Below, one piece after another: positions 15,505-24,426 of a DNA stretch of 64,000 nt (the stretch's first letter is position 1; each line of letters starts with the position of its first letter). This DNA is from UMGS1696 sp964463375 (lineage in GTDB: Bacteria > Bacillota > Clostridia > Oscillospirales > CAG-272), in NCBI GenBank assembly GCA_964463375.1, contig CAYXBQ010000006.1:1-64000 (forward strand). The letters are read 5' to 3'. The notes below the pieces were generated by a model. That model had not been told where the DNA came from and ran no database searches. It saw only the letters and a list, made by a program, of their open reading frames with translations. A program made the translations under genes and the position numbers.

Positions 15505-16830
15505 ATGCATGAAAGGATGCTGACGAACGTGAAGAATATTCCTGCTTCTGTGACCGCACATGTCGAGGAGACGGCGGCAAAGCTGCAACAATATCCCAAG
15601 CTGCAAAAGCTGTACCGCAATTGCTACCCAAATACGCTGGAGACGACGGCGGAGGTGCTGGGGGATGGGTCCACCTTCTTGTATACCGGCGATATTCCCG
15701 CTATGTGGCTACGGGACTCCACCGCACAGGTCACACAGTATATCCCGCTGACCAGAGACGACACGGAGATCCGCTCTGTGATCCGAGGCCTGCTCAAACG
15801 ACAGCTTTTCTATGTCCGGGAAGACCCATACGCAAACTCCTTTAACTTAGAACCGGTGGGTCACCACTATACCACCGACCGCCCCGTCGCCAACGATTGG
15901 GTCTGGGAACGGAAGTATGAGGTGGACTCCCTGTGCTACCCCATTCGCCTTGCCTACCTCTATTGGAACGCCTGCAAGGACGACTCCATTTTCGATACCG
16001 CCTTCGTGGCCGCTATGGAGACCATCGTGGATCTCTGGATCACCGAACAACACCATATGGAAAAATCTTCCTATTACTTCACCCGCCCCGATACCCGCTG
16101 GATCGATACCCTACACAACGACGGCCGTGGCTACCCCGTCAACTATACCGGCATGACCTGGTCGGGCTTCCGTCCCAGCGATGACTCCTGTACCTTCGGC
16201 TACCTGACAGCCTCCAATATGTTCGCCGTGGTCTCCCTGCGCCAGCTTGGCGAAATGCTCACCGCTTGCCCCAATGCCGGTGGTGACAAGGACCGGGTAC
16301 ACGAGCTCATCCGCAAGGCAAACAAGCTCCGGGAGGAGATCGAGCATGGGATCGCTATGTACGCCGTGGTGGTGCATCCCAAATACGGCAAGATCTACGC
16401 CTGCGAGACCGACGGCTTCGGCAACCATATCTTAGCGGACGACGCCAACGTGCCCAGCCTGCTCTCCGCACCGTACCTGGGCTTCTGTGACCCCGACGAT
16501 CCCATCTACCAGAACACCCGCCGGTTCATCCTCAGCGAGGATAACCCCTTCTACTACACCGGGAAAGCGGCCAGCGGCGTGGGCAGCCCCCATACACCGG
16601 AGCACTTCATCTGGCATATCGCACTGTCCATGCAGGGCCTGACCGCCACCGACCCGGCGGAGATCCGCTCCCTGATCGATACATTGGTGGCAACGGACGC
16701 AGACACCGGCTACATGCACGAGGGCTTCCACGCCGACGACCCCACCAACTTCACCAGAGCCTGGTTCGCCTGGTCCAATTCGCTCTTTGCCGAGTTCATC
16801 GAATCCGCACTGGACAAGGGCATCCTGTAA
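15505..16830 (+). CDS. GH125 exo-alpha-mannosidase
   Basis: 441 residues, the usual length of this single-domain (alpha/alpha)6 family, which removes alpha-1,6-linked mannose from N-glycan-type mannans. Family landmarks are IPAMWLRDSTAQV (about residues 61-73), ANDWVWERKYEVDSLCYP (about 130-147) and GMTWSGFRPSDDSCTFGY (about 215-232), which contains the catalytic-acid aspartate region. No signal peptide is visible, so it should act on imported glycans in the cytoplasm. Two ATGs are possible, 15505 and 15517; neither has a clear Shine-Dalgarno site and the leader is very short. No transporter is adjacent. Confidence 0.92.
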   Translation: MHERMLTNVKNIPASVTAHVEETAAKLQQYPKLQKLYRNCYPNTLETTAEVLGDGSTFLYTGDIPAMWLRDSTAQVTQYIPLTRDDTEIRSVIRGLLKRQLFYVREDPYANSFNLEPVGHHYTTDRPVANDWVWERKYEVDSLCYPIRLAYLYWNACKDDSIFDTAFVAAMETIVDLWITEQHHMEKSSYYFTRPDTRWIDTLHNDGRGYPVNYTGMTWSGFRPSDDSCTFGYLTASNMFAVVSLRQLGEMLTACPNAGGDKDRVHELIRKANKLREEIEHGIAMYAVVVHPKYGKIYACETDGFGNHILADDANVPSLLSAPYLGFCDPDDPIYQNTRRFILSEDNPFYYTGKAASGVGSPHTPEHFIWHIALSMQGLTATDPAEIRSLIDTLVATDADTGYMHEGFHADDPTNFTRAWFAWSNSLFAEFIESALDKGIL

Positions 16831-16878
16831 TGCATGGGGACATGTGGATGCTGCATAATCGTATCCTGTGAAAATTTG

Positions 16879-16925
16879 AATCCATGGGCAAACCTTTGTG
16901 TGGGGGATGTCCATGGATTTGTTTT
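16879..16925 (+). terminator. Possible terminator of the GH125 gene
   Basis: AATCCATGG near 16880 pairs with CCATGGATT near 16911-16919, followed by TGTTTTGTCC. The loop is long and the T run weak. Confidence 0.4.
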
Positions 16926-17100
16926 GTCCACGGACGGTACGCATGGGCTAACGTTCGTATGTTTGTTTTGTCCGTGGACGGTACGCATAGCGAATAGGGA
17001 GTTTCTTTTGCCTCGTGGCGTTTCTTTGGGCTTAATAGGACATGCGTCCCACACGTAATATGCTATCCAATAGCGGCGTTGGACTGATGGACGGGGGCGT
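16915..17100 (+). repeat. Family A repeat, copy 8
   Basis: Outer ends GTCCACGGACGGTACGCATG and GTCCGTGGACGGTACGCATAG, then a core with the variant ATAGGGAGTTTCTTTTGCCT through CACACGTAATATGCTATCC. Confidence 0.85.
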
Positions 17101-17260
17101 ATGGGCTAACGTTCGTATGTTTGTTTTGTCCACGGACGGTACGCATAGCGAATAGGGAGTTTCTTTTACCTCGTGGCGTTGGTGCAGTCGAGTAGGACAT
17201 GCGTCCCACACGTAATATGCTATCCAATAGCGGCGTTTGGCTGATGGACGTGGGTGCATG
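17101..17260 (+). repeat. Family A repeat, copy 9
   Basis: Direct repeat of copy 8, about 90% identical by eye over 130 bp (GGTACGCATAGCGAATAGGG to AATATGCTATCCAATAGCGG). Confidence 0.85.
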
Positions 17261-17349
17261 GGCTAACGTTCGTATGTTTGTGTAGCTGTTGCTTGTAGAA
17301 TTGCAAGACGGACGGTAATACCACCAAAAATTTTCGTATTCGCCCACGT

Positions 17350-17470
17350 ACACCGGCTGCACGATCGCCTTCGATAGAATATTACGTGTGGGATGCATTT
17401 CCTACTAAGCTTCACCAACGCCGCGAGATAAAAGAAACGTACTACTAACTATGCCCCCCGTCAACGGACG
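17350..17470 (-). repeat. Family A repeat, copy 10 (inverted)
   Basis: CTTCGATAGAATATTACGTG to TACTAACTATGCCCCCCGTC. First of three near-identical inverted copies in tandem. Between copies 9 and 10 (17261-17349) only unmatched sequence is seen. Confidence 0.85.
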
Positions 17471-17484
17471 CACTATGCCCCCCG

Positions 17485-17612
17485 GCAGCCAGCCCAACAA
17501 ACGCTTTCGATAGAATATTACGTGTGGGATGCATTTCCTACTAAGCTTCACAAACGCCGCGAGATAAAAGAAACGTACTACTAACTATGCATACCGTCAA
17601 CGGACGCACTAT
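17485..17612 (-). repeat. Family A repeat, copy 11 (inverted)
   Basis: Tandem neighbour of copy 10, nearly identical, with the short joint GCACTATGCCCCCCGGCAGC between them. Confidence 0.85.
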
Positions 17613-17905
17613 GCCCCCGGCAGCCAGCCCAACAAACGCCTTCGATAGAATATTACGTGTGGGATGCATTTCCTACTAAGCTTCACAAACGCCGCNNNNN
17701 NNNNNNNNNNNNNNNNNNNNNNNNNNNNNNNNNNNNNNNNNNNNNNNNNNNNNNNNNNNNNNNNNNNNNNNNNNNNNNNNNNNNNNNNNNNNNNNTTCGA
17801 TAGAATATTACGTGTGGGATGCATTTCCTACTAAGCTTCACAAACGCCGCGAGATAAAAGAAACGTACTACTAACTATGCCCCCCGTCAACGGACACACT
17901 ACGCC
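17613..17905 (-). repeat. Family A repeat, copy 12 (inverted, split by gap)
   Basis: The left part (17641-17695) and the right part (17796-17905) each begin TTCGATAGAATATTACGTGT. The sequence resumes after the gap with the same 55 bases that precede it, so there may be one or several collapsed copies here. Confidence 0.8.
17696..17795. other. Assembly gap (100 N)
   Basis: Exactly 100 N. The 55 bases on the left (17641-17695) reappear exactly at 17796-17850, as expected when a scaffolder joins contigs that in fact overlap by one assembly k-mer or when a tandem array is collapsed. Confidence 0.98.
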
Positions 17906-18047
17906 CCCGTCAACGAACAAAACCCCACTCCACTCTCAACTCTCCACCCACTCCCCACTCCACTCTCCACCCGCCCCCTCATCAAATGTGCCAAAGTTTG
18001 CCGAATATTGCTCGAGAGAAAACGGTATTTCGATGGTGGATTGCCTA

Positions 18048-18076
18048 TTGCTTTTTGGGGGCGTTGGTGCTATAAT
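18048..18076 (+). promoter_or_regulatory. Promoter of the M14-type peptidase
   Basis: TTGCTT (18048-18053), 17 bp, TATAAT (18071-18076), about 37 bases before the start codon's presumed transcript start. Confidence 0.75.
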
Positions 18077-18119
18077 TTAACATGTGTAAAATTAGACCCA
18101 TCTCATGAAGGAGAATAAC

Positions 18120-21100
18120 ATGAACGCAAGAACAAAATCTGTCGGCGTGGCCCTGCTGGCTGCACTGCTTGTGCAAATGGCTCCCGCAGTCTATGCAAAC
18201 GATGCCGCTGCCGCTGAACCGGTTGCCGCTGCCGAAGCAGTGGAAACGACCGCTGTAGAAGCCACCGAACCTGCCGTGACCGGTACCTTTTTGAACCTGT
18301 CCGAGAACGGGGAGGATATGATCTCCCTGGCAGAGGAGCGCACCTACAAGGTGATGATCCCTTTAGCGGTGGACGGCGAGATCGATCCCGCTACCGTGTC
18401 CTGGAAGATGATCCGGAACACCGCAAGACCCTATAACGACGGCGAAAAGTACCCGAACCAGATCGACCTTGCCGGCGAAGGCGTGGGCCTGGATGCTTGG
18501 AAGGCCGGGGACGGCGAAAGCTTCTTTAGTGATGTAGAGACCGCCATCGAGACCATCGACGGACAGAGCTACCTGACCGCCACCTTCTCCGGCAAGACCT
18601 ACTTCTACTACACCAACTGGTGGACCGGCGACACCTATCCCGATAACTCCGCTCCCCACTCCAACGGCGGCTCCTACCTGGATGCCTGCGGTTGGTTCTT
18701 CCTGACCGCCAACGTGGACGAGACCGAGATCGGTCGTGCCGAGGTGAAGATCGCTCCCTACGACACCTTCCACACCATGGCGGAGGTGTACAGCGATATG
18801 GACGCTATGGTGGACTTCGCTGCCGCCAACACCGACCTGTATCTGGAAAAGTTTTCCATGGGCACTTCCTCCGGCGAGATCTACGAGGCTATGGATATGC
18901 CCTACATGATTCTGGCCGACGACAAGGCTGCCGTGGACGCATGGATGGCATTCACCGACCTGGCTGAAGCCGATCCCACCGCTGCACTGGCTGCCATCGA
19001 GGCCGGCGCATACGACGACCTGCGTGTGCCCGTGCTGTACTCCAACATCCACGCAAACGAAGTGGCTGCCACCGACGGTATCATGGAATTCACCTGGATG
19101 CTGCTGGAAGCTGCCGCTACCGAGGAGGGCGTGCTGTCCTACACCAACCTGACCGGCCTGACCGAGGAAGGTAAGGCACAGCTGGAGCTTGAGATGGCAG
19201 AGCAGGGTATGCACGTGCCGGATCTGGTGGCGGACGTGGCTACCTACCTTGGCTTCCTGCGGGATGGCAAGGATGTCTCCGGCGTGGTGGATATGGACAA
19301 GTTCTACGAACAAGAAGTTGTTTCTACGACTGTAGATGAGCTGCTGTCCGACGTGTTCTTCATCATCGTACCCGAAGAGAACGTAGAAGGCCGTGAATAC
19401 GTGACCCGCTACGCCTCCAACGGCTACGACCTGAACCGGGACAACTCCTTCCAGACCACCGAAGAGACCCAGAATATGCAGCACCTCATTGGTACCTACA
19501 ACCCCGTTTCCTTTGTGGAATTCCACGGCAGAGTAGAACAGTTCCAGTGCGAGCCCTGCGACCCGCCCCACGAACCCAACTTCGAATACGACCTGCTGGC
19601 CGAGCACCTGATGACCGGTGGGGAAGCACTGGGGATCGCTGCCGTTGCCAACAACGAAGCATACAACTCCTATGTGATCCCCCAGAGAGACTACCTGTAT
19701 ACTACAGTTGACGAAGAAGGCAACGAGCTGCCCTATTGGGAACCCTGGGACGATATGTCCACCTCCTACACCCCCCAGTTCGCTATGCTGCAGGGCACCG
19801 TTTCCTACACCGTGGAGCTGCCCGCCTACAACGACGATGCTGCCGCTCTGGTGCAGTACGGTATCTTAGGTCAGTCTAACTATATTGCATCCGAAAAGCT
19901 CGGGTACCTGACCGCACAGACCAAGATCTTCCAGCGTGGCGTGACCAATGCCAACTCCAACGCATACGAGCTGGTAGGTCAGTGGTTCACCGACCAGTAT
20001 GACACCGAAGGGGCAGAGATGGAGCTGTTCCGTCCCGCATACAACGCAGAGGGCGAAAACGGCAACTTCTATCCCGAATGCTACATCATCCCCCTGGACG
20101 CTGTCAACCAGACCAACCTGCAGGCCGCCCGTGACATGATGGTATGGCTGTCCCGGAACGACGTGCAGATCCACGTGACCACCGATGCCTTCACCTACGA
20201 GGACGTGACCTACCCGGCTGGCACCATGATCGTGTCCATGTACCAGGCAAAGCGTTCCGTTGCCAACGGTGCTCTGTACGACGGCACCCTGATCCAGAAC
20301 TGGTCCGACCTGTACTCCGAAGGCATCACCACCTTCAACGAGACCCGTGGCTTTGATATGATCACCGTCACCGAACCCGCAGCCTACACCGCCATTGCTG
20401 CTGTTTGCGGCGATGCCATGGACTACGATGCTTGCGTGACCTACGCCGCTACCGTAGCCTCCGTGCTGACCGGCGAAGGCGAACACGTTGTGATCTCCAA
20501 TGCCTCCGAAGACTCCACCGCCGCTGTGAACGCCCTGCTGAACGCCGGTGCCAAGGTGGCAGTTGTGGTGGACGAGGACAGCGCATTCTATGGCGACTTC
20601 ATCACCGATGCCGCTGCATGGGTGACCGTGGCGGACAAATACCTGCTGACCGGTACCGCTGTGGCAGAAGCCGATGCTCCGGAGGCCAAGGTGATCACCG
20701 CCGCTCCCAAGGTATATATCACCGGGATCCCCGCCGCAGCACCCTCCGGCTTTATCTACACCAACCGTGTGACCAACACCAACTGGAACTATGACCGGAT
20801 CGCTATGGAAATGATGAACTTCACCGTGACCACCGATCCTGCCGAAGCAGACGTGATCGTAGGTGCCTCCGCCCTGAACGATGCTGCTCTGGCCGCTGTC
20901 AAGGCCGGTACTCCCTACATGGGCTACAGCTCCTCCGCTGCCCGTGGCTATAAGGCTCTGTTCGGCGACATGCTGGTGCGGGATTCCGCATACGGTATGG
21001 ACTGCCTGGCATACGTGACCTACCCCACCACCACCCTGGTGAACGCAAGCTACGTGACCGACAACGATGACGTGTTCTACGGCTACGGCGTTGGTTACTT

Positions 21101-21680
21101 CACCACCATCCCCGAAGGCGCAGACGTGCTGGTCCAGATGGACGGCAACAAGACGCCCACCGAAGGCTTTGTACAGGCCATTGACGACGAGCAGAAGACC
21201 TACGCAGACGCATACCTGAACGGCTCCATCCAGGGGATCGCCTACGACGGTAAGGACGCAGAAGGCAACGACGTGAACGTGGTGCTGTTCGCCAACACCC
21301 TGACCAACAAGGGTCACCAGAGAGACGAATACGCCTTCATCTCCAACTTCATCTTTGAAAATATGCTGGGCGAATACTATATCGTTCCTGTCGTAGAAGC
21401 CGCTGCAGCAGAAGAAGCCGCAGACGACGCTATGCTGTACCCGGCCGTATACGCCAGATACAACGTAAACGTGAAGCTGGACAACGGCGTGACCGCCAAC
21501 ACCGAGGAAGCCTTTGACCTGGCCTACGGTGCCCGCCGCACCATCACCTTCACGGTAGAAGACGGCTACGAGATCACCGCCATCTACGTCAACGGTGAAA
21601 ACGCCGGTGCCGCCGACACCTACACCATCGATGCCGCCACCGAAAACTACAGCATCGTGGTAGAGACCGCCAAGGCGTAA
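18120..21680 (+). CDS. Secreted M14-type zinc carboxypeptidase, large
   Basis: 1186 residues with a Sec signal (ARTKSVGVALLAALLVQ then a likely AYA/ANA-type cleavage region near residue 27). The catalytic domain has the M14 zinc motif HANE (His311, Glu314), the DLNRD arginine (Arg440) and the third zinc ligand in VEFHG (His469). A long central region (about 550-1090) is of unknown fold, and the last 90 residues (NVNVKLDNGVTAN to YTIDAATENYSIVVE) look like a bacterial surface beta repeat domain. It probably trims peptides outside the cell. AAGGAG 7 bases before 18120 fixes the start; an ATG at 18105 lies in the ribosome binding site. Base composition is markedly Ala/Glu/Thr-rich. Confidence 0.85.
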   Translation: MNARTKSVGVALLAALLVQMAPAVYANDAAAAEPVAAAEAVETTAVEATEPAVTGTFLNLSENGEDMISLAEERTYKVMIPLAVDGEIDPATVSWKMIRNTARPYNDGEKYPNQIDLAGEGVGLDAWKAGDGESFFSDVETAIETIDGQSYLTATFSGKTYFYYTNWWTGDTYPDNSAPHSNGGSYLDACGWFFLTANVDETEIGRAEVKIAPYDTFHTMAEVYSDMDAMVDFAAANTDLYLEKFSMGTSSGEIYEAMDMPYMILADDKAAVDAWMAFTDLAEADPTAALAAIEAGAYDDLRVPVLYSNIHANEVAATDGIMEFTWMLLEAAATEEGVLSYTNLTGLTEEGKAQLELEMAEQGMHVPDLVADVATYLGFLRDGKDVSGVVDMDKFYEQEVVSTTVDELLSDVFFIIVPEENVEGREYVTRYASNGYDLNRDNSFQTTEETQNMQHLIGTYNPVSFVEFHGRVEQFQCEPCDPPHEPNFEYDLLAEHLMTGGEALGIAAVANNEAYNSYVIPQRDYLYTTVDEEGNELPYWEPWDDMSTSYTPQFAMLQGTVSYTVELPAYNDDAAALVQYGILGQSNYIASEKLGYLTAQTKIFQRGVTNANSNAYELVGQWFTDQYDTEGAEMELFRPAYNAEGENGNFYPECYIIPLDAVNQTNLQAARDMMVWLSRNDVQIHVTTDAFTYEDVTYPAGTMIVSMYQAKRSVANGALYDGTLIQNWSDLYSEGITTFNETRGFDMITVTEPAAYTAIAAVCGDAMDYDACVTYAATVASVLTGEGEHVVISNASEDSTAAVNALLNAGAKVAVVVDEDSAFYGDFITDAAAWVTVADKYLLTGTAVAEADAPEAKVITAAPKVYITGIPAAAPSGFIYTNRVTNTNWNYDRIAMEMMNFTVTTDPAEADVIVGASALNDAALAAVKAGTPYMGYSSSAARGYKALFGDMLVRDSAYGMDCLAYVTYPTTTLVNASYVTDNDDVFYGYGVGYFTTIPEGADVLVQMDGNKTPTEGFVQAIDDEQKTYADAYLNGSIQGIAYDGKDAEGNDVNVVLFANTLTNKGHQRDEYAFISNFIFENMLGEYYIVPVVEAAAAEEAADDAMLYPAVYARYNVNVKLDNGVTANTEEAFDLAYGARRTITFTVEDGYEITAIYVNGENAGAADTYTIDAATENYSIVVETAKA

Positions 21681-21693
21681 GATACACAAATAA

Positions 21694-21738
21694 AGAAAAG
21701 CCGCTGTTCCGTTGGTTTACGGAGGCGGCTTTTTTTTA
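21694..21738 (+). terminator. Terminator of the M14-type peptidase
   Basis: AAAAGCCGC (21697-21704 region) pairs with GGCGGCTTTT (21723-21732), followed by eight T. Confidence 0.92.
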
Positions 21739-21950
21739 GTTTGGAGAGTGGAGTGTGGAGTTTGGTTTTGGGTTTGTCCGCTGACGGGATGCGTGGTTTT
21801 GTCGTTTGGTTTTTGGGTTTGTCTACGGACGGTAAGCATAGCGAATAGTACGTTTCTTTTATCTCGCGGCGTTGCGACTGGCTTAGTAGGACATGCATCC
21901 CACACGTAATATTCTAACAAATAGTGGCGTTTGGCTGGCTGACACGCTCA
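21738..21950 (+). repeat. Family D tract plus family A repeat, copy 13
   Basis: GGAGAGTGGAGTGTGGAG (21743-21761), an outer end GTCCGCTGACGGGATGCGTG, then a complete core from GTCTACGGACGGTAAGCATAG to CACACGTAATATTCTAAC. Confidence 0.85.
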
Positions 21951-21954
21951 ACCG

Positions 21955-22431
21955 ATGGACAGTTTTGTATCACGTACCGTCAACAGATACACGAATGTGG
22001 ATTTGCACCGCACTATATACACCGGCGACCAGTACACGTTGACTACGTCAAGTGTATCACAAAACCAAATGTCCATTTGACCGCTCCACCCGATATTCCA
22101 CTACGTGGAAATCGACAGCCAAAACACAACTTGGCGTAGCCAATGTTGGGCGGAGCGCCGCACGGTATATCTCCTCTTTTCGCTGCTGTTCCCGTCCCAC
22201 TAAGCCCAAACGTACCGAAGCCGTACGCCACCCGAACCAGATCAGAATGGCTTTCCCTGCACAAACTATATGTCCATAGACAATGCTCCAAAAGCTTTGC
22301 TCACTGAGCGTAGCTTAGTTACTGAGCTACGCTTAGTTACTGAGCGTAGCTCAGTGGGCTTTCCCGAAAGCGACCGTATCTCCACCCGAACGCCGAGGAT
22401 TACTAACGTTTCTCCAGACAAACGCCCCTGC
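21955..22431 (+). repeat. Family B repeat, copy 3
   Basis: Longest copy. It has the shared blocks GATACACGAATGTGG, CACTATATACACCGGCGA, GCGGAGCGCCGCACGGTATA, CCGAAGCCGTACGCCAC and GCTTTCCCGAAAGCGACCG. Near 22300-22355 three alternating CACTGAGCGTAGCTTAGT-type hairpins replace the single one of copy 2, and a 24-bp palindrome shared with family A copy 2 is inserted at 22091-22114. It abuts the 3' end of ybaK. Confidence 0.75.
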
Positions 22432-22432
22432 C

Positions 22433-22903
22433 TCACAAAGTAACATCAGCAAAGTGCGCACCAATGAAGGAAGCGAGAGCGATGGGGGAGAGGTGCATTT
22501 GGAGGCCACGGACGCCGGCGCTGACGTAGAATTGGTCGAAGAGGGTGGCAGTTTCGTCGATCCAGGTGGGGTAGAGCTTTTTCATGCCGACAGGGGAGCA
22601 GCCGCCACGGATGTAGCCGGTGAGCCCCAGCAGCTCCTTCACGTGGATCATCTCCACCTTTTTGTTGCCGGAGACCTGTGCGCATTTCTTCAGATCCAGC
22701 TCCATGGCAACCGGGATGCAGAACACCGCTATGCCGTTCTTGTCCCCACGGGTCACCAGCGTCTTGAATACCACATCCGGATCCAACCCCTTCTGCTCCG
22801 CTATATGCACCCCGCTCAGGTCGCTTTCGTCTACCTCGTATTCCAATGTGTCATAAGGGATCCCCGCCGCCTCTACCAGCCGCAGTGCATTCGTCTTTAC
22901 CAT
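22433..22903 (-). CDS. ybaK: Cys-tRNA(Pro)/Cys-tRNA(Cys) deacylase, YbaK/EbsC family
   Basis: 156 residues, typical for stand-alone YbaK. It hydrolyses Cys-tRNA(Pro) formed by mistake by prolyl-tRNA synthetase. Landmarks are KTNALRLVEAAGIPYDTLEY at the start, DLSGVHIAEQKGLDPDVVFKTLV in the middle with the invariant lysine (Lys in VFKTL), and GCSPVGMKK later. The start at 22903 follows GAAAGGCG and matches the family N-terminus; an upstream in-frame ATG adds 20 unmatched residues. A second, distinct tRNA-editing protein lies at 56152-56709. Confidence 0.93.
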   Translation of the reverse strand: MVKTNALRLVEAAGIPYDTLEYEVDESDLSGVHIAEQKGLDPDVVFKTLVTRGDKNGIAVFCIPVAMELDLKKCAQVSGNKKVEMIHVKELLGLTGYIRGGCSPVGMKKLYPTWIDETATLFDQFYVSAGVRGLQMHLSPIALASFIGAHFADVTL

Positions 22904-23063
22904 TGTCTTTCGCCTTTCTTTATCATTTTGCACAAATTTACGTTTCTCATCCTCTCCCACCAAAACCCCGTCCTATAAGTCTACCACATTTTTGTGCAAA
23001 AAACAAGTGTAGAAACCGGAGAAAAAGGGAGAATTTTGTGAAAAAAATGTGTGAATCTGTCCA

Positions 23064-23092
23064 TTGTATCTCAGCGGATTTTATGCTATACT
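23064..23092 (+). promoter_or_regulatory. Promoter of the PTS IIC-like gene
   Basis: TTGTAT (23064-23069), 17 bp, TATACT (23087-23092). Confidence 0.7.
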
Positions 23093-23123
23093 ATCGCTAA
23101 CACATCAGAAGGGAAAAAGATTC

Positions 23124-24152
23124 ATGCAAAAGATTCGGGACTATCTCAAAAAATACTTCATCGATGCCATGGGAGCCATGGCGCAGGGGCTGTTTGCGTC
23201 GCTGCTCATCGGCACGATCTTCAAGACCATCGGCCAATATCTGCATCTGGATTTTCTCATGGAGCTGGCGGGCATAGCCTCTGCGGCTTCGGGGATGGCG
23301 ATCGGTGTAGCGGTGGCAAACGCCATGCACGCCCATCCGCTGGTGCTGTTCTCCTGTGCGGTGGTGGGCAGTGCGGGGTACAGCTTGGGGGCGGACATCG
23401 CCATTGGGGCTGACCAGGTGATCCACTACACGGCGGGGCCGGCGGGTGCGTTCTTCGCTGTGATCGTGGCGGTAGAGCTGGGGATGCTGGTATCGAAAAA
23501 GACAAAGGTAGACATCCTAGTAACGCCGTCCGTGACGATCTTAGCGGGCTATGGGGTAGCAAAGCTGCTATGTCCGGCTGTTGCGTACATCATGTATTTT
23601 CTTGGCGAGTTCATCAACACGGCAACGGAGCTGCACCCCTTTGTGATGGGGATCATCGTATCGGTGGTAGTGGGGATCATTCTGACGCTGCCGATCTCGT
23701 CTGCGGCGATCTGCTCCATGATCGGGATCACGGGGATCGCCGGTGGGGCAGCGGTGGTCGGCTGTTGTGCGCAGATGGTAGGCTTTGCTGCCTCCAGCTT
23801 CCGGGAAAACGGCTGGGGCGGTGTGGTATCGCAGGGGCTTGGCACGTCGATGCTCCAGATGGGCAACATATGTCGGCGGCCGCAGATCTGGATCCCGGCG
23901 ACCCTTGCCTCAGCGATCGTAGGACCGATCTCGACCTTAGTCTTCCGTTTGGAATGCACCGGTGTTTCGGCGGGCATGGGCACCTGCGGCATGGTAGGCC
24001 CCTTAGGCATTCTGACCGACATGGGTTCCAGCACCAACATGTGGCTGGGTATGCTGCTCTGCTGCATCATTCTCCCGGCAGTGCTGTCCTTCATCTTCAG
24101 CGAGATCCTCCGCAAGCTGGGCTGGATCCGCTTCGGTGATCAGCAGCTGTGA
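23124..24152 (+). CDS. PTS EIIC-type membrane transporter (PTS_EIIC_2 family)
   Basis: 342 residues with about nine to ten hydrophobic segments and many Gly/Ala helices (for example GIASAASGMAIGVAVANAM and LHPFVMGIIVSVVVGIILTL). It resembles the solitary IIC-like family PF13303, which lacks IIA and IIB domains, and its substrate is not established. Conserved-looking loops are SSFRENGWGGVVSQGLGTSM and CGMVGPLGILTDMGSS. No PTS phosphocarrier or IIA/IIB gene is adjacent. GAAGGGAAAA precedes the start at 23124; a longer frame from 23064 would begin inside the promoter. Confidence 0.8.
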   Translation: MQKIRDYLKKYFIDAMGAMAQGLFASLLIGTIFKTIGQYLHLDFLMELAGIASAASGMAIGVAVANAMHAHPLVLFSCAVVGSAGYSLGADIAIGADQVIHYTAGPAGAFFAVIVAVELGMLVSKKTKVDILVTPSVTILAGYGVAKLLCPAVAYIMYFLGEFINTATELHPFVMGIIVSVVVGIILTLPISSAAICSMIGITGIAGGAAVVGCCAQMVGFAASSFRENGWGGVVSQGLGTSMLQMGNICRRPQIWIPATLASAIVGPISTLVFRLECTGVSAGMGTCGMVGPLGILTDMGSSTNMWLGMLLCCIILPAVLSFIFSEILRKLGWIRFGDQQL

Positions 24153-24204
24153 TGGACGCCCCGTCCATAACAAATCTCGTCCGCCTGAACATCCATAACA
24201 TCTG

Positions 24205-24228
24205 TAGGGAACGGTCTTGACCGTATCC
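24205..24228. repeat. Family C palindrome (diverged right arm)
   Basis: GTAGGGAACGGTCTTGACCG then TATCC; the right arm has lost perfect pairing. Confidence 0.7.
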
Positions 24229-24239
24229 TTCCCTACGTC

Positions 24240-24370
24240 AGCCAACCAAACGAACGCCTTAGATAGAATATTACGTGTGGGTACGCATTTCCTACTAAGC
24301 CAGTCGCAACGCCGCGAGGAAAAAGAAACGTACTATTCGCTATGCATCCCGTCCATAGACAAACGTGTGT
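24240..24370 (-). repeat. Family A repeat, copy 14 (inverted)
   Basis: CTTAGATAGAATATTACGTG to ACTATTCGCTATGCATCCCG then TCCATAGAC. It fills 24153-24426 together with the family C element. Confidence 0.85.
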
Positions 24371-24426
24371 AGGACGTCATCTTATGCATAACAAACAAAA
24401 TTCAACAAAACAAGAGGGTATATCAT

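Noticed and set aside
17350..17905. Possible CRISPR array (regularly spaced repeats)
   Set aside because: The units are over 100 bp, spacers are absent or shared, copies occur in both orientations elsewhere and no cas gene is present.
19866..21689. Open frame of 607 codons opposite the M14-type peptidase
   Set aside because: Gly/Val/His-rich shadow of the real gene; covers its terminator strand without a promoter.
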